A stretch of DNA of 64,000 bases, taken from NCBI RefSeq assembly GCF_003019815.1, contig NZ_CP027773.1, positions 2,243,001 to 2,307,000 of the forward strand, in the 5' to 3' direction. Origin of the DNA: Variovorax sp. PMC12. GTDB taxonomy: Bacteria > Pseudomonadota > Gammaproteobacteria > Burkholderiales > Burkholderiaceae_C. The notes beneath the pieces are model-generated. The model ran no database searches. It saw only the letters and a program-made list of their open reading frames with translations, and was not told where the DNA came from. The translations under genes were made by a program, and so were the position numbers. This document shows positions 36,836 through 46,041 of the stretch, piece after piece (positions within the stretch are counted from its first letter, which is position 1; every line of letters begins with the position of its first letter).

Positions 36836-37990
36836 ATGAGACTCCCTAACTCCTTCAAGCCCGCACTGCTCGCGTTCGCCGCGGCCACCGCTTTCGGCGC
36901 GCAAGCCGCCGACATCAAGATCGGCGTCGCAGCCGCCCTGTCCGGCGGTGCCGCGCAGTACGGCGCCGCCATCCGCAACGGCTTCCAGCTGGCCGCGGAC
37001 GAAATCAACGCCGCCGGCGGCATCAACGGCGACAAGATCGTGCTGGCCGTCGAAGACGAGCAAGGCAAGAAGGAAGACGCGATCAACGTCTTCAAGAAGC
37101 TGATCTTCCAGGACAAGGTGCTGATGACCTTCGGCCCCACGCTGTCGAACTCGGCCCAGGCGGCCGACCCGATCGCCCAGGCCGCCAAGACCGTGGCCTT
37201 CGGCACCTCGAACACGGCCGACGGCATCACCTCGATCGGCGACTACGTGTTCCGCAACTCCGTGACCGAAGCCGACGTGCTGCCCGAGACCCTGCGCGTG
37301 GCCATCAAGCACGGCAACGTGAAGAAGGTCGCCGTGCTGTACGGCAACGACGACGTGTTCACCAAGAGCGGCTACGACAACTTCAAGAAGGCCCTGGAAG
37401 ACCTGAAGCTGCCCGTGACCACGACCGAGACCTTCGCCAAGGGCGACGTCGACTTCAAGGCCCAGCTCACCAAGATCAAGGCCACCAACCCCGACGCCAT
37501 CGTGCTGTCGGCACTGCTGGCCGAAGGCGCGCCGATCATGGTGCAGGCCCGCCAGCTCGGCCTGAACGTGCCGGTCATCGGCGGCAACGGCATGAACTCG
37601 ACCAAGATCTTCGACCTGGCCAAGGGCAGCTCGGACAACCTGTACGTCGGCAGCCCCTGGTCGGCCAGCAACGCCACGCCCGAGAACACCAAGTTCCAGA
37701 AGGCCTACAACGACAAGTTCAAGATGGCGCCCGACCAGTTCGCCGCGCAGGCCTACGACGGCCTGTACGTGGTGGCCCAGGCGCTCAAGGGCGTGAAGCT
37801 GTCGGGCAACCTGGCGGCCGACCGCACGGCCCTGCGCGACGCGCTGCCCAACGTGAAGTGGACCGGCGCCACCGGCGCCTTCGCCTTCACACGCGCCAAG
37901 GACAAGGCCGGCAAGCCCGCCGGCTACGACGCGCAGCAGACGGCCATCGTGAGTGTCACGAAGGGCACCGCGTTCGTGATCGAGAAGTAA
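36836..37990 (+). CDS. livK: Branched-chain amino acid ABC transporter substrate-binding protein
   Basis: A 384-residue LivJ/LivK-type binding protein. It has a Sec signal peptide (MRLPNSFKPALLAFAAATAF, cleavage after QAA) and the characteristic IKIGVAAALSGGAAQYG, ELAADEINAAGG-type helix (FQLAADEINAAGGINGDKIV) and FGTSNTADGITSIGDYVFRN. It is the first gene of a complete livKHMGF cluster, but it is separated from livH by a hairpin and a strong terminator, which should make it the most abundant product of the operon. Confidence 0.9.
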   Translation: MRLPNSFKPALLAFAAATAFGAQAADIKIGVAAALSGGAAQYGAAIRNGFQLAADEINAAGGINGDKIVLAVEDEQGKKEDAINVFKKLIFQDKVLMTFGPTLSNSAQAADPIAQAAKTVAFGTSNTADGITSIGDYVFRNSVTEADVLPETLRVAIKHGNVKKVAVLYGNDDVFTKSGYDNFKKALEDLKLPVTTTETFAKGDVDFKAQLTKIKATNPDAIVLSALLAEGAPIMVQARQLGLNVPVIGGNGMNSTKIFDLAKGSSDNLYVGSPWSASNATPENTKFQKAYNDKFKMAPDQFAAQAYDGLYVVAQALKGVKLSGNLAADRTALRDALPNVKWTGATGAFAFTRAKDKAGKPAGYDAQQTAIVSVTKGTAFVIEK

Positions 37991-38004
37991 GCAAGCAGTC
38001 CCGG

Positions 38005-38026
38005 TGGCGGGCCGCGCGGCCCGCCA
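38005..38026 (+). other. Stem-loop just after livK
   Basis: TGGCGGGCC (38005-38013) pairs with GGCCCGCCA (38018-38026) around a 4-base loop. There is no T run. A hairpin here could protect the livK mRNA 3' end. Confidence 0.6.
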
Positions 38027-38040
38027 TGCCTCCCGCATAT

Positions 38041-38074
38041 GGCGCAGGACAGTCACTGCGCCGTTTTCTTTTTT
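38041..38074 (+). terminator. Rho-independent terminator between livK and livH
   Basis: GGCGCAG (38041-38047) pairs with CTGCGCC (38056-38062) and is followed by G-TTTT-C-TTTTTT. It lies 46 bases before livH. The downstream genes must use read-through or a promoter inside the gap. Confidence 0.85.
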
Positions 38075-38120
38075 GATTTGCCGCAACACGCCTCGTGCCG
38101 CGGCCTGACGAAAGCCCATC

Positions 38121-39002
38121 GTGCTCGATCAGCAGCTTGTCAATGCCTTGTCGCTGGGGTGCGTCTACGCACTCTTCGCGCTCGGCTTCACACTCATCTT
38201 CGGCGTGCTCGGCGTCATCAACCTCTCGCACGGCGCGGTGTTCATGGTCGGCGCGTATGCCGCGGCCGAATTCATGCGCGTGTCGGGCATGCCGCTGTGG
38301 GTCGGCCTGCCATTCGCCTTCGCCTTCTGCGGCGTGCTGGGGTTCCTGGTCGACGTGCTGGTGCTCAAACCGCTGCGCAAGCGCAACGCACCCCACCTGA
38401 TCCCGATGATCGCCACCATCGGCGTGGCCATCATCCTGAACAACGGCATCCAGGGCATCTTCGGCGCGGAGAACCTGCGCTTCCCGCCCGGCACCATTCC
38501 CGACGATGCGCTGGTGTTCGCCGGCATCCACGTCACCGTGCTCGAGCTGGGCATCGTGCTCGCATCGTTCGTGCTGATGGGCGTGCTGATGCTGTCGCTG
38601 CAGCGCACCCAACTGGGCCGCGCGCTGCGCGCCATTGCCGAGTCGCCCAAGGCGGCGTACCTGGTGGGCGTGAACGTCGAGGGCCTGTTCTTCCTGACCT
38701 CGTTCGTGGCCGCCGGCCTGGGCGGCGTGGCGGGCGTGCTGATCGGGCTTTACTCGAACGCGCTCTTCCCGCTGATGGGCCAGCCGATGCTCGAGAAGGG
38801 CATCGCGGTGATCATCCTGGGCGGCATGGGCGACATCCGCGGCGCGCTGCTCGGCGGCCTGTTCCTCGGTTTCGCCGAGGTGCTGTCGGTGGCCTACGTG
38901 GGCTCCAACATGCGCGACGCGGTGGCCTTCGGCCTGCTGTTCCTCGTGCTGCTGGTGCGCCCGAAGGGCCTTTTCGGTTCGCTGAAGGAGCGCAAGGTCT
39001 GA
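38121..39002 (+). CDS. livH: Branched-chain amino acid ABC permease LivH
   Basis: A 293-residue permease with the LivH opening (LVNALSLGCVYALFALGFTL, GVLGVINLSHGAVFMVGAYA) and the coupling loop LGRALRAIAESPKAAYLVGV. GTG start at 38121 after GAAAG. It shares one base with livM (TGATG), so the two permease subunits are coupled. Confidence 0.92.
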   Translation: MLDQQLVNALSLGCVYALFALGFTLIFGVLGVINLSHGAVFMVGAYAAAEFMRVSGMPLWVGLPFAFAFCGVLGFLVDVLVLKPLRKRNAPHLIPMIATIGVAIILNNGIQGIFGAENLRFPPGTIPDDALVFAGIHVTVLELGIVLASFVLMGVLMLSLQRTQLGRALRAIAESPKAAYLVGVNVEGLFFLTSFVAAGLGGVAGVLIGLYSNALFPLMGQPMLEKGIAVIILGGMGDIRGALLGGLFLGFAEVLSVAYVGSNMRDAVAFGLLFLVLLVRPKGLFGSLKERKV

Positions 39003-39865
39003 TGGAAGCCTTCGACAACTTCTGGTCGGTCTACAGCAACCTGGTGCTCTCGCTGGGCATCAACGGCCTGCTGGCACTCTCGATCTGGCTCACCCTCGCC
39101 TGCGGCATGCTGGCGCTGGCCAACGCCGCATTCATGGGCATCGGCGCGTACACCGCGTCGATCCTCACGCTGAACTACGGCGCGCCGTTCCCGGTGGCGA
39201 TTGCCGCGGGCATGGCCGCGCCGGCGCTGGTCGCCTTCATCATCGGCAAGCCGACGCTGCGGCTGTCGGGCGTGTACCTGGCCATGGCCACGCTGGCCTT
39301 CGGCGAGGTGGTGCGCATCGCCATCCTGAACGCCGAGTCGCTCACGGGCGGCGCGCTGGGCCTGAACGGCATTCCGCAATCCACCGAGTGGTGGCACGTG
39401 GCGCTGGCGCTGGTGCTCGTGCTGCTGGTGCTGTGGCGCATCCGCCGCTCCAAGGTCGGCCGCGCCTTCGAGGCCATCAAGGAAGACGAGACCGCCGCCG
39501 GCCTGATGGGCATCGACGTGGCGGGCCACAAGATGCTGGCCTTCGTGCTGGGCGGCGCCATTGCCGGCCTGGCGGGCACGCTGAACGCGCACTTGACCTT
39601 CTTCATCGGCCCGGCCGAATACGGCTTCAACCGCGCGGTCGACATCCTGACGATGGCCATCCTCGGCGGCATCGGCAGCCTCACCGGCCCGGTGCTGGGC
39701 GGCACCATCCTCACGCTGCTGCCGGAAACGCTGCGCGGCCTGGGCGCCTTCCGCCTCGTGGTCAACGGCTTCATCCTGGTGCTGATCGTGCTGTTCCTGC
39801 CCAAGGGCATCTGGGACCCGGCGCGCATCCGCCAGTGGTTCGGACGCAAGGGGAGCGCAGCATGA
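39002..39865 (+). CDS. livM: Branched-chain amino acid ABC permease LivM
   Basis: A 287-residue permease with LivM features: LACGMLALANAAFMGIGAYT near residues 33-52 and the coupling loop VGRAFEAIKEDETAAGLMGI. It is shorter at the N-terminus than E. coli LivM, as is usual in betaproteobacteria. The end overlaps livG by 4 bases. Confidence 0.92.
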   Translation: MEAFDNFWSVYSNLVLSLGINGLLALSIWLTLACGMLALANAAFMGIGAYTASILTLNYGAPFPVAIAAGMAAPALVAFIIGKPTLRLSGVYLAMATLAFGEVVRIAILNAESLTGGALGLNGIPQSTEWWHVALALVLVLLVLWRIRRSKVGRAFEAIKEDETAAGLMGIDVAGHKMLAFVLGGAIAGLAGTLNAHLTFFIGPAEYGFNRAVDILTMAILGGIGSLTGPVLGGTILTLLPETLRGLGAFRLVVNGFILVLIVLFLPKGIWDPARIRQWFGRKGSAA

Positions 39866-40661
39866 GCGACAACACCCTTTTGACGCTGAAGAACGTTTCG
39901 CGCCATTTCGGCGGGCTCAAGGTGCTGCAGGACGTGAACCTGGACATTCCGAAGGGCGGCATCTTCGGGCTGATCGGCCCGAACGGCGCCGGCAAGACGA
40001 CGGTGTTCAACCTGATCACCGGCCTGCTGCCCACCACCAGCGGCACCATCCACTTCCAGGGCCAGGACCTGGCGGGCCGCAAGCCCTTCCAGATCACCCG
40101 TGGCGGCATCGCGCGCACCTTCCAGAACATCCGCATCTTCAAGGAGATGTCGCTGCTGGAAAACGTGACCGTGGGCATGGACGCCAAGCTGCGCTACGGC
40201 CCGCTGGGCCTGCTCGCAAGCACGGGCATGTTCCGCAGCGAGGAAAAGCGCGCCCGTGACCGCGCGCGCGAACTGCTGAGCTGGGTCAAGCTGGACCACA
40301 AGGCCAACGACGTGGCCGACAACCTCTCGTACGGCGACCAGCGCAAGCTGGAGCTGGCGCGCGCGCTGGCCACCGAGCCCACGCTGCTGCTGCTCGACGA
40401 GCCGGTGGCCGGCATGAACAGCACCGAGAAGAGCGAGCTGATGGTCGAGATCGAGAACATCGCGGCGCGCGGCTTCACGGTCTTCATGATCGAGCACGAC
40501 ATGCGCTTCGTGATGGGGCTGTGCCAGCAGATCGCGGTGCTGAACTTCGGCCGCATCATCGCGCGCGGCGGCCCCGAGCAGATCCGCAACGACCCGCAGG
40601 TGATCGAGGCCTACCTCGGCCGCGAAGACGACGAAGCCACGAACGACCAGGAGACCGCGGC

Positions 40662-40665
<4 letters not shown>
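39862..40665 (+). CDS. livG: Branched-chain amino acid ABC transporter ATPase LivG
   Basis: A 267-residue ATPase: Walker A GPNGAGKTTV, the LivG segment GIARTFQNIRIFKEMSLLEN, signature LSYGDQRKLELARAL and Walker B LLLLDEPVAGMN. The C-terminus is acidic (GREDDEATNDQETAA). It overlaps livM and livF by 4 bases each. Confidence 0.93.
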
Positions 40666-41393
<728 letters not shown>

Positions 41394-41408
41394 CGGGTCT
41401 TTGGTATT

Positions 41409-41522
41409 CCTCCCTCCCCCGCTTGGGGAGGGTCGGGGTGGGGGCTCGGCGGCCTTCGAACCGCAGCGGCCTCTCCAGCGCCGCTTGCCCCCATCCCAGC
41501 CTTCCCCCAGAGGAGGAAGGAG
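41409..41522. repeat. Long imperfect inverted repeat between livF and dxs (repeat family B)
   Basis: The left arm (41409-41445; CCTCCCTCCCCC, TTGGGGAGGGTCGGGGTGGGG) is an imperfect reverse complement of the right arm (41486-41522; GCCCCCATCCCAGCCTTCCC, AGAGGAGGAAGGAG), with about 40 bases between. The left arm itself contains a small CTCCCC/GGGGAG hairpin. The arrangement looks like a REP-type pair or small MITE-like element between two convergent genes, and it could end transcription from both sides. Confidence 0.7.
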
Positions 41523-41535
41523 CAAGACCGGAACC

Positions 41536-43389
41536 TCAGTTGCGGCCGAAGCGGTCCGCGATGGATTTCTCTATACCCGCCGCATCGAGCCCGATGCCGG
41601 CCAGCAGCTTCGCCGGATCGCCGTGCTCGATGAACTGGTCGGGCAAGCCCAGCTGCAGCACCGGCTTCTGCACGTTGGCAGCCTGCAGCGCCTCGAGCAC
41701 CGCGCTGCCGGCGCCGCCCATGATGGCGCCCTCTTCCAGCGTCACGATGGCATCGTGCGTGCGCGTGACCTGCAGCAGCAGTTCGACGTCCAGCGGCTTG
41801 GCCCAGCGCATGTTGACCACCGTGGCGTCGAGCGACTCGGCTGCCGCGAGCGCCGGATACAGCAGCGTGCCGAAGGCGAGGATCGCGATGCGCTTGCCTT
41901 CGCGGCGGATCTCGCCCTTGCCCAGGGGCAGTGCGTCGAGCGTGAGGTGCGGCGCCACGCCGGCACCCGAGCCGCGCGGATAGCGCACCGCCACCGGGTG
42001 GCTCTGCTCGTAGGCGCTGGACAGCAGCTGGCGGCACTCGCGCTCGTCGGCCGGGCACGCGATGCTCATGTTCGGAATGCAGCGCAGGAACGGAATGTCG
42101 TAGGCACCCGCGTGCGTGGCGCCGTCGGCACCCACGAGGCCCGCGCGGTCGAGCGCGAACACCACCGGCAGGTTCTGGATCGCCACGTCGTGGATCAGTT
42201 GGTCGTAGGCGCGCTGCAGGAAGGTCGAGTAGATGGCGACCACCGGCTTCAGCCCTTCGCAGGCCAGGCCGGCGGCGAAGGTGACGGCGTGCTGCTCGGC
42301 GATGCCGACGTCGTAGTAGCGGCCGGGGAAGCGCTTCTCGAACTCCACGAGCCCCGAGCCCTCGCGCATCGCGGGCGTGATGCCCACGAGGCGGCCGTCG
42401 GCGGCGGCCGTGTCGCACAGCCACTGGCCGAACACCTGCGTGAAGGTCTGCTTGGCCGGGGCGGTGGACTTGACCAGCCCCACCTGCGGATCGAACTTGC
42501 CGGGGCCGTGGTAGGCCACCGGGTCGGCCTCGGCCAGCTTGTAGCCCTGCCCCTTCTTGGTGACCACGTGCAGGAACTGCGGGCCTTCCAGATGCTTGAG
42601 GTTCTCGAGCGTGGGCACCAGCGAATCGAGGTCGTGGCCGTCGATGGGGCCGACATAGTTGAAGCCGAACTGCTCGAACAGCGTGGCCGGCACCACCATG
42701 CCCTTGGCATGCTGCTCCAGCCGCTTGGCCAGCTCGAACAGCGGCGGCGCGTTGCGCAGCACGCTCTTGCCCACGCTCTTGGCGGCGGCGTAGAAATTGC
42801 CGCTCATCAGCTGCGCGAGGTAGCGGTTGAGCGCGCCCACCGGCGGGCTGATCGACATGTCGTTGTCGTTCAGGATCACGAGCAGCTTGCAGTCGCACAC
42901 GCCCGCGTTGTTCAGCGCCTCGAAGGCCATGCCGGCGGTGAGCGCGCCGTCGCCGATGATGGCCACGGTGTGGCGGTCCTCGCCCTTCTGCTTGGCGGCC
43001 ATGGCCATGCCCAGCGCGGCCGAGATGCTGGTCGACGAATGGGCGGTGCCGAAGGTGTCGTACTCGCTCTCGCTGCGCTGCGGAAAGCCCGAGATGCCGC
43101 CGATCTGCCGCAGCGTGGGCATGCGCTCGCGCCGGCCGGTGAGGATCTTGTGGGGGTAGGTCTGGTGGCCCACGTCCCACACCAGCCGGTCGTGCGGCGT
43201 GTTGAACACGTGGTGCAGCGCGACCGTCAGCTCGACCGTGCCGAGGTTCGAGCTCAGGTGGCCGCCGGTGCGCGAGACGTTGTCGAGCACGCAGGCGCGC
43301 ACCTCGTCGGACAGCTGGCGCAGCTGCGCCCGGTCGTATTTGCGGATCGGCGCGGGGTCGTGGAGTGTGGGAAGCAGCGGAGCAGCCAT
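41536..43389 (-). CDS. dxs: 1-deoxy-D-xylulose-5-phosphate synthase
   Basis: A 617-residue enzyme that joins pyruvate and glyceraldehyde 3-phosphate to make the first intermediate of the MEP isoprenoid pathway, with thiamine diphosphate as cofactor. Visible are SRTGGHLSSNLGTVELTVAL with the conserved His, the cofactor motif GDGALTAGMAFEALNNAG, the transketolase pyrimidine domain, and HDVAIQNLPVVFALDRAG then VGADGATHAGAYD. Start at 43389 (MAAPLLPTLHDPAPIRKY), which gives the family length. ispA and xseB lie just upstream in the same direction. Confidence 0.96.
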   Translation of the reverse strand: MAAPLLPTLHDPAPIRKYDRAQLRQLSDEVRACVLDNVSRTGGHLSSNLGTVELTVALHHVFNTPHDRLVWDVGHQTYPHKILTGRRERMPTLRQIGGISGFPQRSESEYDTFGTAHSSTSISAALGMAMAAKQKGEDRHTVAIIGDGALTAGMAFEALNNAGVCDCKLLVILNDNDMSISPPVGALNRYLAQLMSGNFYAAAKSVGKSVLRNAPPLFELAKRLEQHAKGMVVPATLFEQFGFNYVGPIDGHDLDSLVPTLENLKHLEGPQFLHVVTKKGQGYKLAEADPVAYHGPGKFDPQVGLVKSTAPAKQTFTQVFGQWLCDTAAADGRLVGITPAMREGSGLVEFEKRFPGRYYDVGIAEQHAVTFAAGLACEGLKPVVAIYSTFLQRAYDQLIHDVAIQNLPVVFALDRAGLVGADGATHAGAYDIPFLRCIPNMSIACPADERECRQLLSSAYEQSHPVAVRYPRGSGAGVAPHLTLDALPLGKGEIRREGKRIAILAFGTLLYPALAAAESLDATVVNMRWAKPLDVELLLQVTRTHDAIVTLEEGAIMGGAGSAVLEALQAANVQKPVLQLGLPDQFIEHGDPAKLLAGIGLDAAGIEKSIADRFGRN

Positions 43390-43411
43390 GGGGGAGGTTT
43401 GTTCTTTTCTC

Positions 43412-44335
43412 TCAGCGATCGCGGTCGACCACCATGTGGGCCAGTGCGCGCAGGGCGGCGGTGTCGGCCAGGCCGCTGTTTTCCAGCGCGGCGAGCGCGT
43501 CGGCCAGCAGCTGGCGGGCCTGGGCGCGCGCCCCGTCGAGGCCGAGCAGCGATACGTAGGTGGGCTTGTCGGCCGCGGCATCCTTGCCGGCGGTCTTGCC
43601 CAGGGTTTGCGAGTCGGCCGTGACGTCGAGGATGTCGTCGACCACCTGGAACGCGAGGCCGATGGCCGCGCCGTAGTCGCGCAGCGCGGCCAGCGCGGCC
43701 GGCGACACGGCGCCGCAGGCGGCGCCCATCTCGACGCTGCCCTGCAGCAGCGCGCCGGTCTTCAGGCGGTGCATTTCGCGCAGCCGCGCTTCGTCAAGCG
43801 CGATGCCCACGCTGGCCAGGTCGATGGCCTGGCCGCCGGCCATGCCCTGGCTGCCCGCGGCGCGCGCGAGCAGGCGGCACAGCAGGGCCTGGGTGGCCGC
43901 GGGGATCTCATCGCCTTCAGGCGTGAGCAGCTCGAAGGCCAGCGCCTGCAGCGCGTCGCCGGCCAGCAGGGCGTCGGCCTCGCCGAACTTGACGTGCACC
44001 GTGGGTTTGCCGCGCCGCAGCACGTCGTTGTCCATGCAGGGCAGGTCGTCGTGCACCAGCGAATAGGCGTGGATCAGCTCGGTGGCGCAGGCGGCGCGCA
44101 GCGCGGCGGCCTTGTTGCCGCCCACGGCCTCGCTGGCGGCCAGCACCAGCAGGGGCCTCAGGCGCTTGCCGCCGTCGAGCACGGCATAGCGCATGGCGTC
44201 GCCCAGCAGCACGGGGGCGTCGACGCCGACCCAGCGCGAGAGCGCCGCCTCGACGTTCGCCAGATGGGGATCACACCAGCCGGCCAGGGTCTTTGCGTCC
44301 CACCGGGGGGGAGCCGTGGTCGTGGCCGCGCTCAT
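43412..44335 (-). CDS. ispA: Farnesyl diphosphate synthase (polyprenyl synthetase family)
   Basis: A 307-residue short-chain prenyl synthase. Both aspartate-rich motifs are present: the first in YSLVHDDLPCMDND (DDxxxxD), the second in FQVVDDILDVTADSQ. The GKRLRPLLVLAA segment near the N-terminus binds substrate. It makes C15 diphosphate from IPP and DMAPP and so follows dxs in the pathway. It overlaps xseB by 4 bases. Confidence 0.94.
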   Translation of the reverse strand: MSAATTTAPPRWDAKTLAGWCDPHLANVEAALSRWVGVDAPVLLGDAMRYAVLDGGKRLRPLLVLAASEAVGGNKAAALRAACATELIHAYSLVHDDLPCMDNDVLRRGKPTVHVKFGEADALLAGDALQALAFELLTPEGDEIPAATQALLCRLLARAAGSQGMAGGQAIDLASVGIALDEARLREMHRLKTGALLQGSVEMGAACGAVSPAALAALRDYGAAIGLAFQVVDDILDVTADSQTLGKTAGKDAAADKPTYVSLLGLDGARAQARQLLADALAALENSGLADTAALRALAHMVVDRDR

Positions 44336-44598
44336 TCGGAAGTCCAGACCTTCAGGCTGCCCGCATCGAGCACCTTGATCTGGTCTTCGACCGCCTGCAG
44401 CTTGTCGCGGCAGAAGGCGAGCAGCGCGGCGCCGCGCTGGTAGCTGACGAGCAACTGGTCGAGGGGCAGCTGGCCTGATTCGAGTTCCGCAACCAGTTTC
44501 TCCAGCTCCTGGAGCCCGGCTTCGTAACTGGCGGGCAGCGGGCCCGTATCAGGCGTTGCCGCCGGGCTGGACGAGGAAGGGGTTGGCACCTTGGGCAT
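44332..44598 (-). CDS. xseB: Exodeoxyribonuclease VII small subunit
   Basis: An 88-residue protein with the XseB core SYEAGLQELEKLVAELESGQ, LPLDQLLVSYQRG and LLAFCRDKLQAVEDQIKVL. It joins XseA to degrade single-stranded DNA. The order xseB-ispA-dxs is conserved among proteobacteria. The first 23 residues (Pro/Ser/Thr-rich) are not conserved. Confidence 0.95.
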   Translation of the reverse strand: MPKVPTPSSSSPAATPDTGPLPASYEAGLQELEKLVAELESGQLPLDQLLVSYQRGAALLAFCRDKLQAVEDQIKVLDAGSLKVWTSE

Positions 44599-44706
44599 GC
44601 AAGCGAAACGTGGGTGAAACCGGGCATTTTAGGACTGGGACGGGAACAAGCGGCCACCGCCTGCGGGCCACCCCGGCACGGACCGAGCCAAAAGATGCCC
44701 CCCGGG

Positions 44707-44828
44707 TACAATGCGAACTTCTCTCGTTGGCAACGCCAGCACATTCTTCGGGCCGCCGAGCCATCCAGGCGGCGCCTTTCCGTTCTTTTTTCCTTTTTCT
44801 CCCTGTGGGGAGCTTGGTCAGGTCCTCC
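44707..44828 (+). promoter_or_regulatory. Leader region of the Rieske oxygenase gene
   Basis: TACAAT (44707-44712) is a good -10 hexamer without a clear -35. Downstream, GCCGCC (44752-44757) and GGCGGC (44768-44773) form a hairpin followed by a T/C-rich tract (CCTTTCCGTTCTTTTTTCC), which could be a weak terminator or attenuator in the leader. The gap from xseB (44599-44828) otherwise shows nothing recognisable. Confidence 0.35.
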
Positions 44829-45968
44829 ATGTCTGATTTAAGTCTTCAACTGCAGCAGGCCGCGAGCCAACTTCCAGTTTCCGCGTATTTCGACGAGGCG
44901 CTCTATGCCCGCGAAATGCAAAACCTTTTCGCGCGAGGGCCCCGCTATGTCGGCCATCGCCTGGCCGTGCCCGAACAGGGTGATTTCCACACCCTGCCGC
45001 AGGAGCACCAGGGCCGCGCGCTGGTCCACACGCCCAAGGGCGTGGAGCTGATCTCCAACGTCTGCCGCCACCGCCAGGCCCTGATCCTGCAGGGCCGGGG
45101 CCGGCTCGAGAGCCAGACCGGCGGCAACATCGTCTGCCCGCTGCACCGCTGGACCTACGCCGCGAGCGACCCGCGCACCACGGGCACCCTGATCGGCGCG
45201 CCGCACTTCGAGCAGGACCCCTGCCTGAACCTGCACAACTACCCGCTGACCGAATGGAACGGCCTTCTGTTCGAGAAGAACGCCGACGGCTCCGGCCCCG
45301 ACGTGGCCGCCGACATGGCCGGCCTCGGCCCGCAGGCCGACCTCGATTTCTCGGGCTACGCACTCGACCGCGTCGAGCTGCACGAGTGCAACTACAACTG
45401 GAAGACCTTCATCGAGGTCTACCTCGAGGACTACCACGTCGGCCCGTTCCACCCGGGGCTGGGCAGCTTCGTCACCTGCGACGACCTGCGCTGGGAGTTC
45501 AAGCCGCGCTATTCGGTGCAGACGGTGGGCGTGGCCAACCGCCTGGGCCGCGCGGGCAGCCCGATCTACCAGAAATGGCAGGAGCAGCTGCTCAAGTACC
45601 GCGACGGCAAGCCGCCGAAATACGGCGCCATCTGGCTCACCTACTACCCGCACGTGATGGTCGAGTGGTATCCGCACGTGCTCACCGTGTCCACGCTACA
45701 CCCGGTGAGCCCGACCAGGACGCTCAACATGGTCGAGTTCTTCTACCCCGAGGAAATCGTCGCCTTCGAGCGCGAATTCGTCGAAGCCCAGCAGGCCGCC
45801 TACATGGAAACCTGCGTGGAAGACGACGAGATCGCCGAGCGCATGGACGCTGGCCGCCGCGCGCTGATGCTGCGCGGCGACAACGAGACCGGCCCCTACC
45901 AGAGCCCCATGGAAGACGGCATGCAGCAGTTCCACGAGTGGTACAAGGCTGCGATGCAGCAGCCCTGA
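44829..45968 (+). CDS. Rieske-type aromatic ring-hydroxylating oxygenase alpha subunit
   Basis: A 379-residue oxygenase. The Rieske [2Fe-2S] site is at residues about 78-105 (NVCRHRQAL, then CPLHRWTY). The catalytic domain has the mononuclear iron ligands in EVYLEDYHVGPFHPG. No reductase, ferredoxin or beta subunit is adjacent, so electrons must come from elsewhere and the substrate is unknown. I start at 44829 (MSDLSLQLQQAA); the open frame upstream overlaps xseB on the other strand. A terminator follows. Confidence 0.85.
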   Translation: MSDLSLQLQQAASQLPVSAYFDEALYAREMQNLFARGPRYVGHRLAVPEQGDFHTLPQEHQGRALVHTPKGVELISNVCRHRQALILQGRGRLESQTGGNIVCPLHRWTYAASDPRTTGTLIGAPHFEQDPCLNLHNYPLTEWNGLLFEKNADGSGPDVAADMAGLGPQADLDFSGYALDRVELHECNYNWKTFIEVYLEDYHVGPFHPGLGSFVTCDDLRWEFKPRYSVQTVGVANRLGRAGSPIYQKWQEQLLKYRDGKPPKYGAIWLTYYPHVMVEWYPHVLTVSTLHPVSPTRTLNMVEFFYPEEIVAFEREFVEAQQAAYMETCVEDDEIAERMDAGRRALMLRGDNETGPYQSPMEDGMQQFHEWYKAAMQQP

Positions 45969-45984
45969 GCCCCTGCCGCCCACG

Positions 45985-46010
45985 GCCCGATGAAACCATC
46001 GGGCTTTTTT
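45985..46010 (+). terminator. Rho-independent terminator after the Rieske oxygenase gene
   Basis: GCCCGATG (45985-45992) pairs with CATCGGGC (45997-46004) around AAAC and runs into six T. It isolates the oxygenase transcript from the permease gene at 46042. Confidence 0.92.
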
Positions 46011-46041
46011 ATTTCCTTCTAGTTTTCGAGACTGACTGACG

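Noticed and set aside
44556..44828. Upstream extension of the Rieske oxygenase
   Set aside because: The extra residues overlap xseB and the promoter/leader region and have no family similarity.
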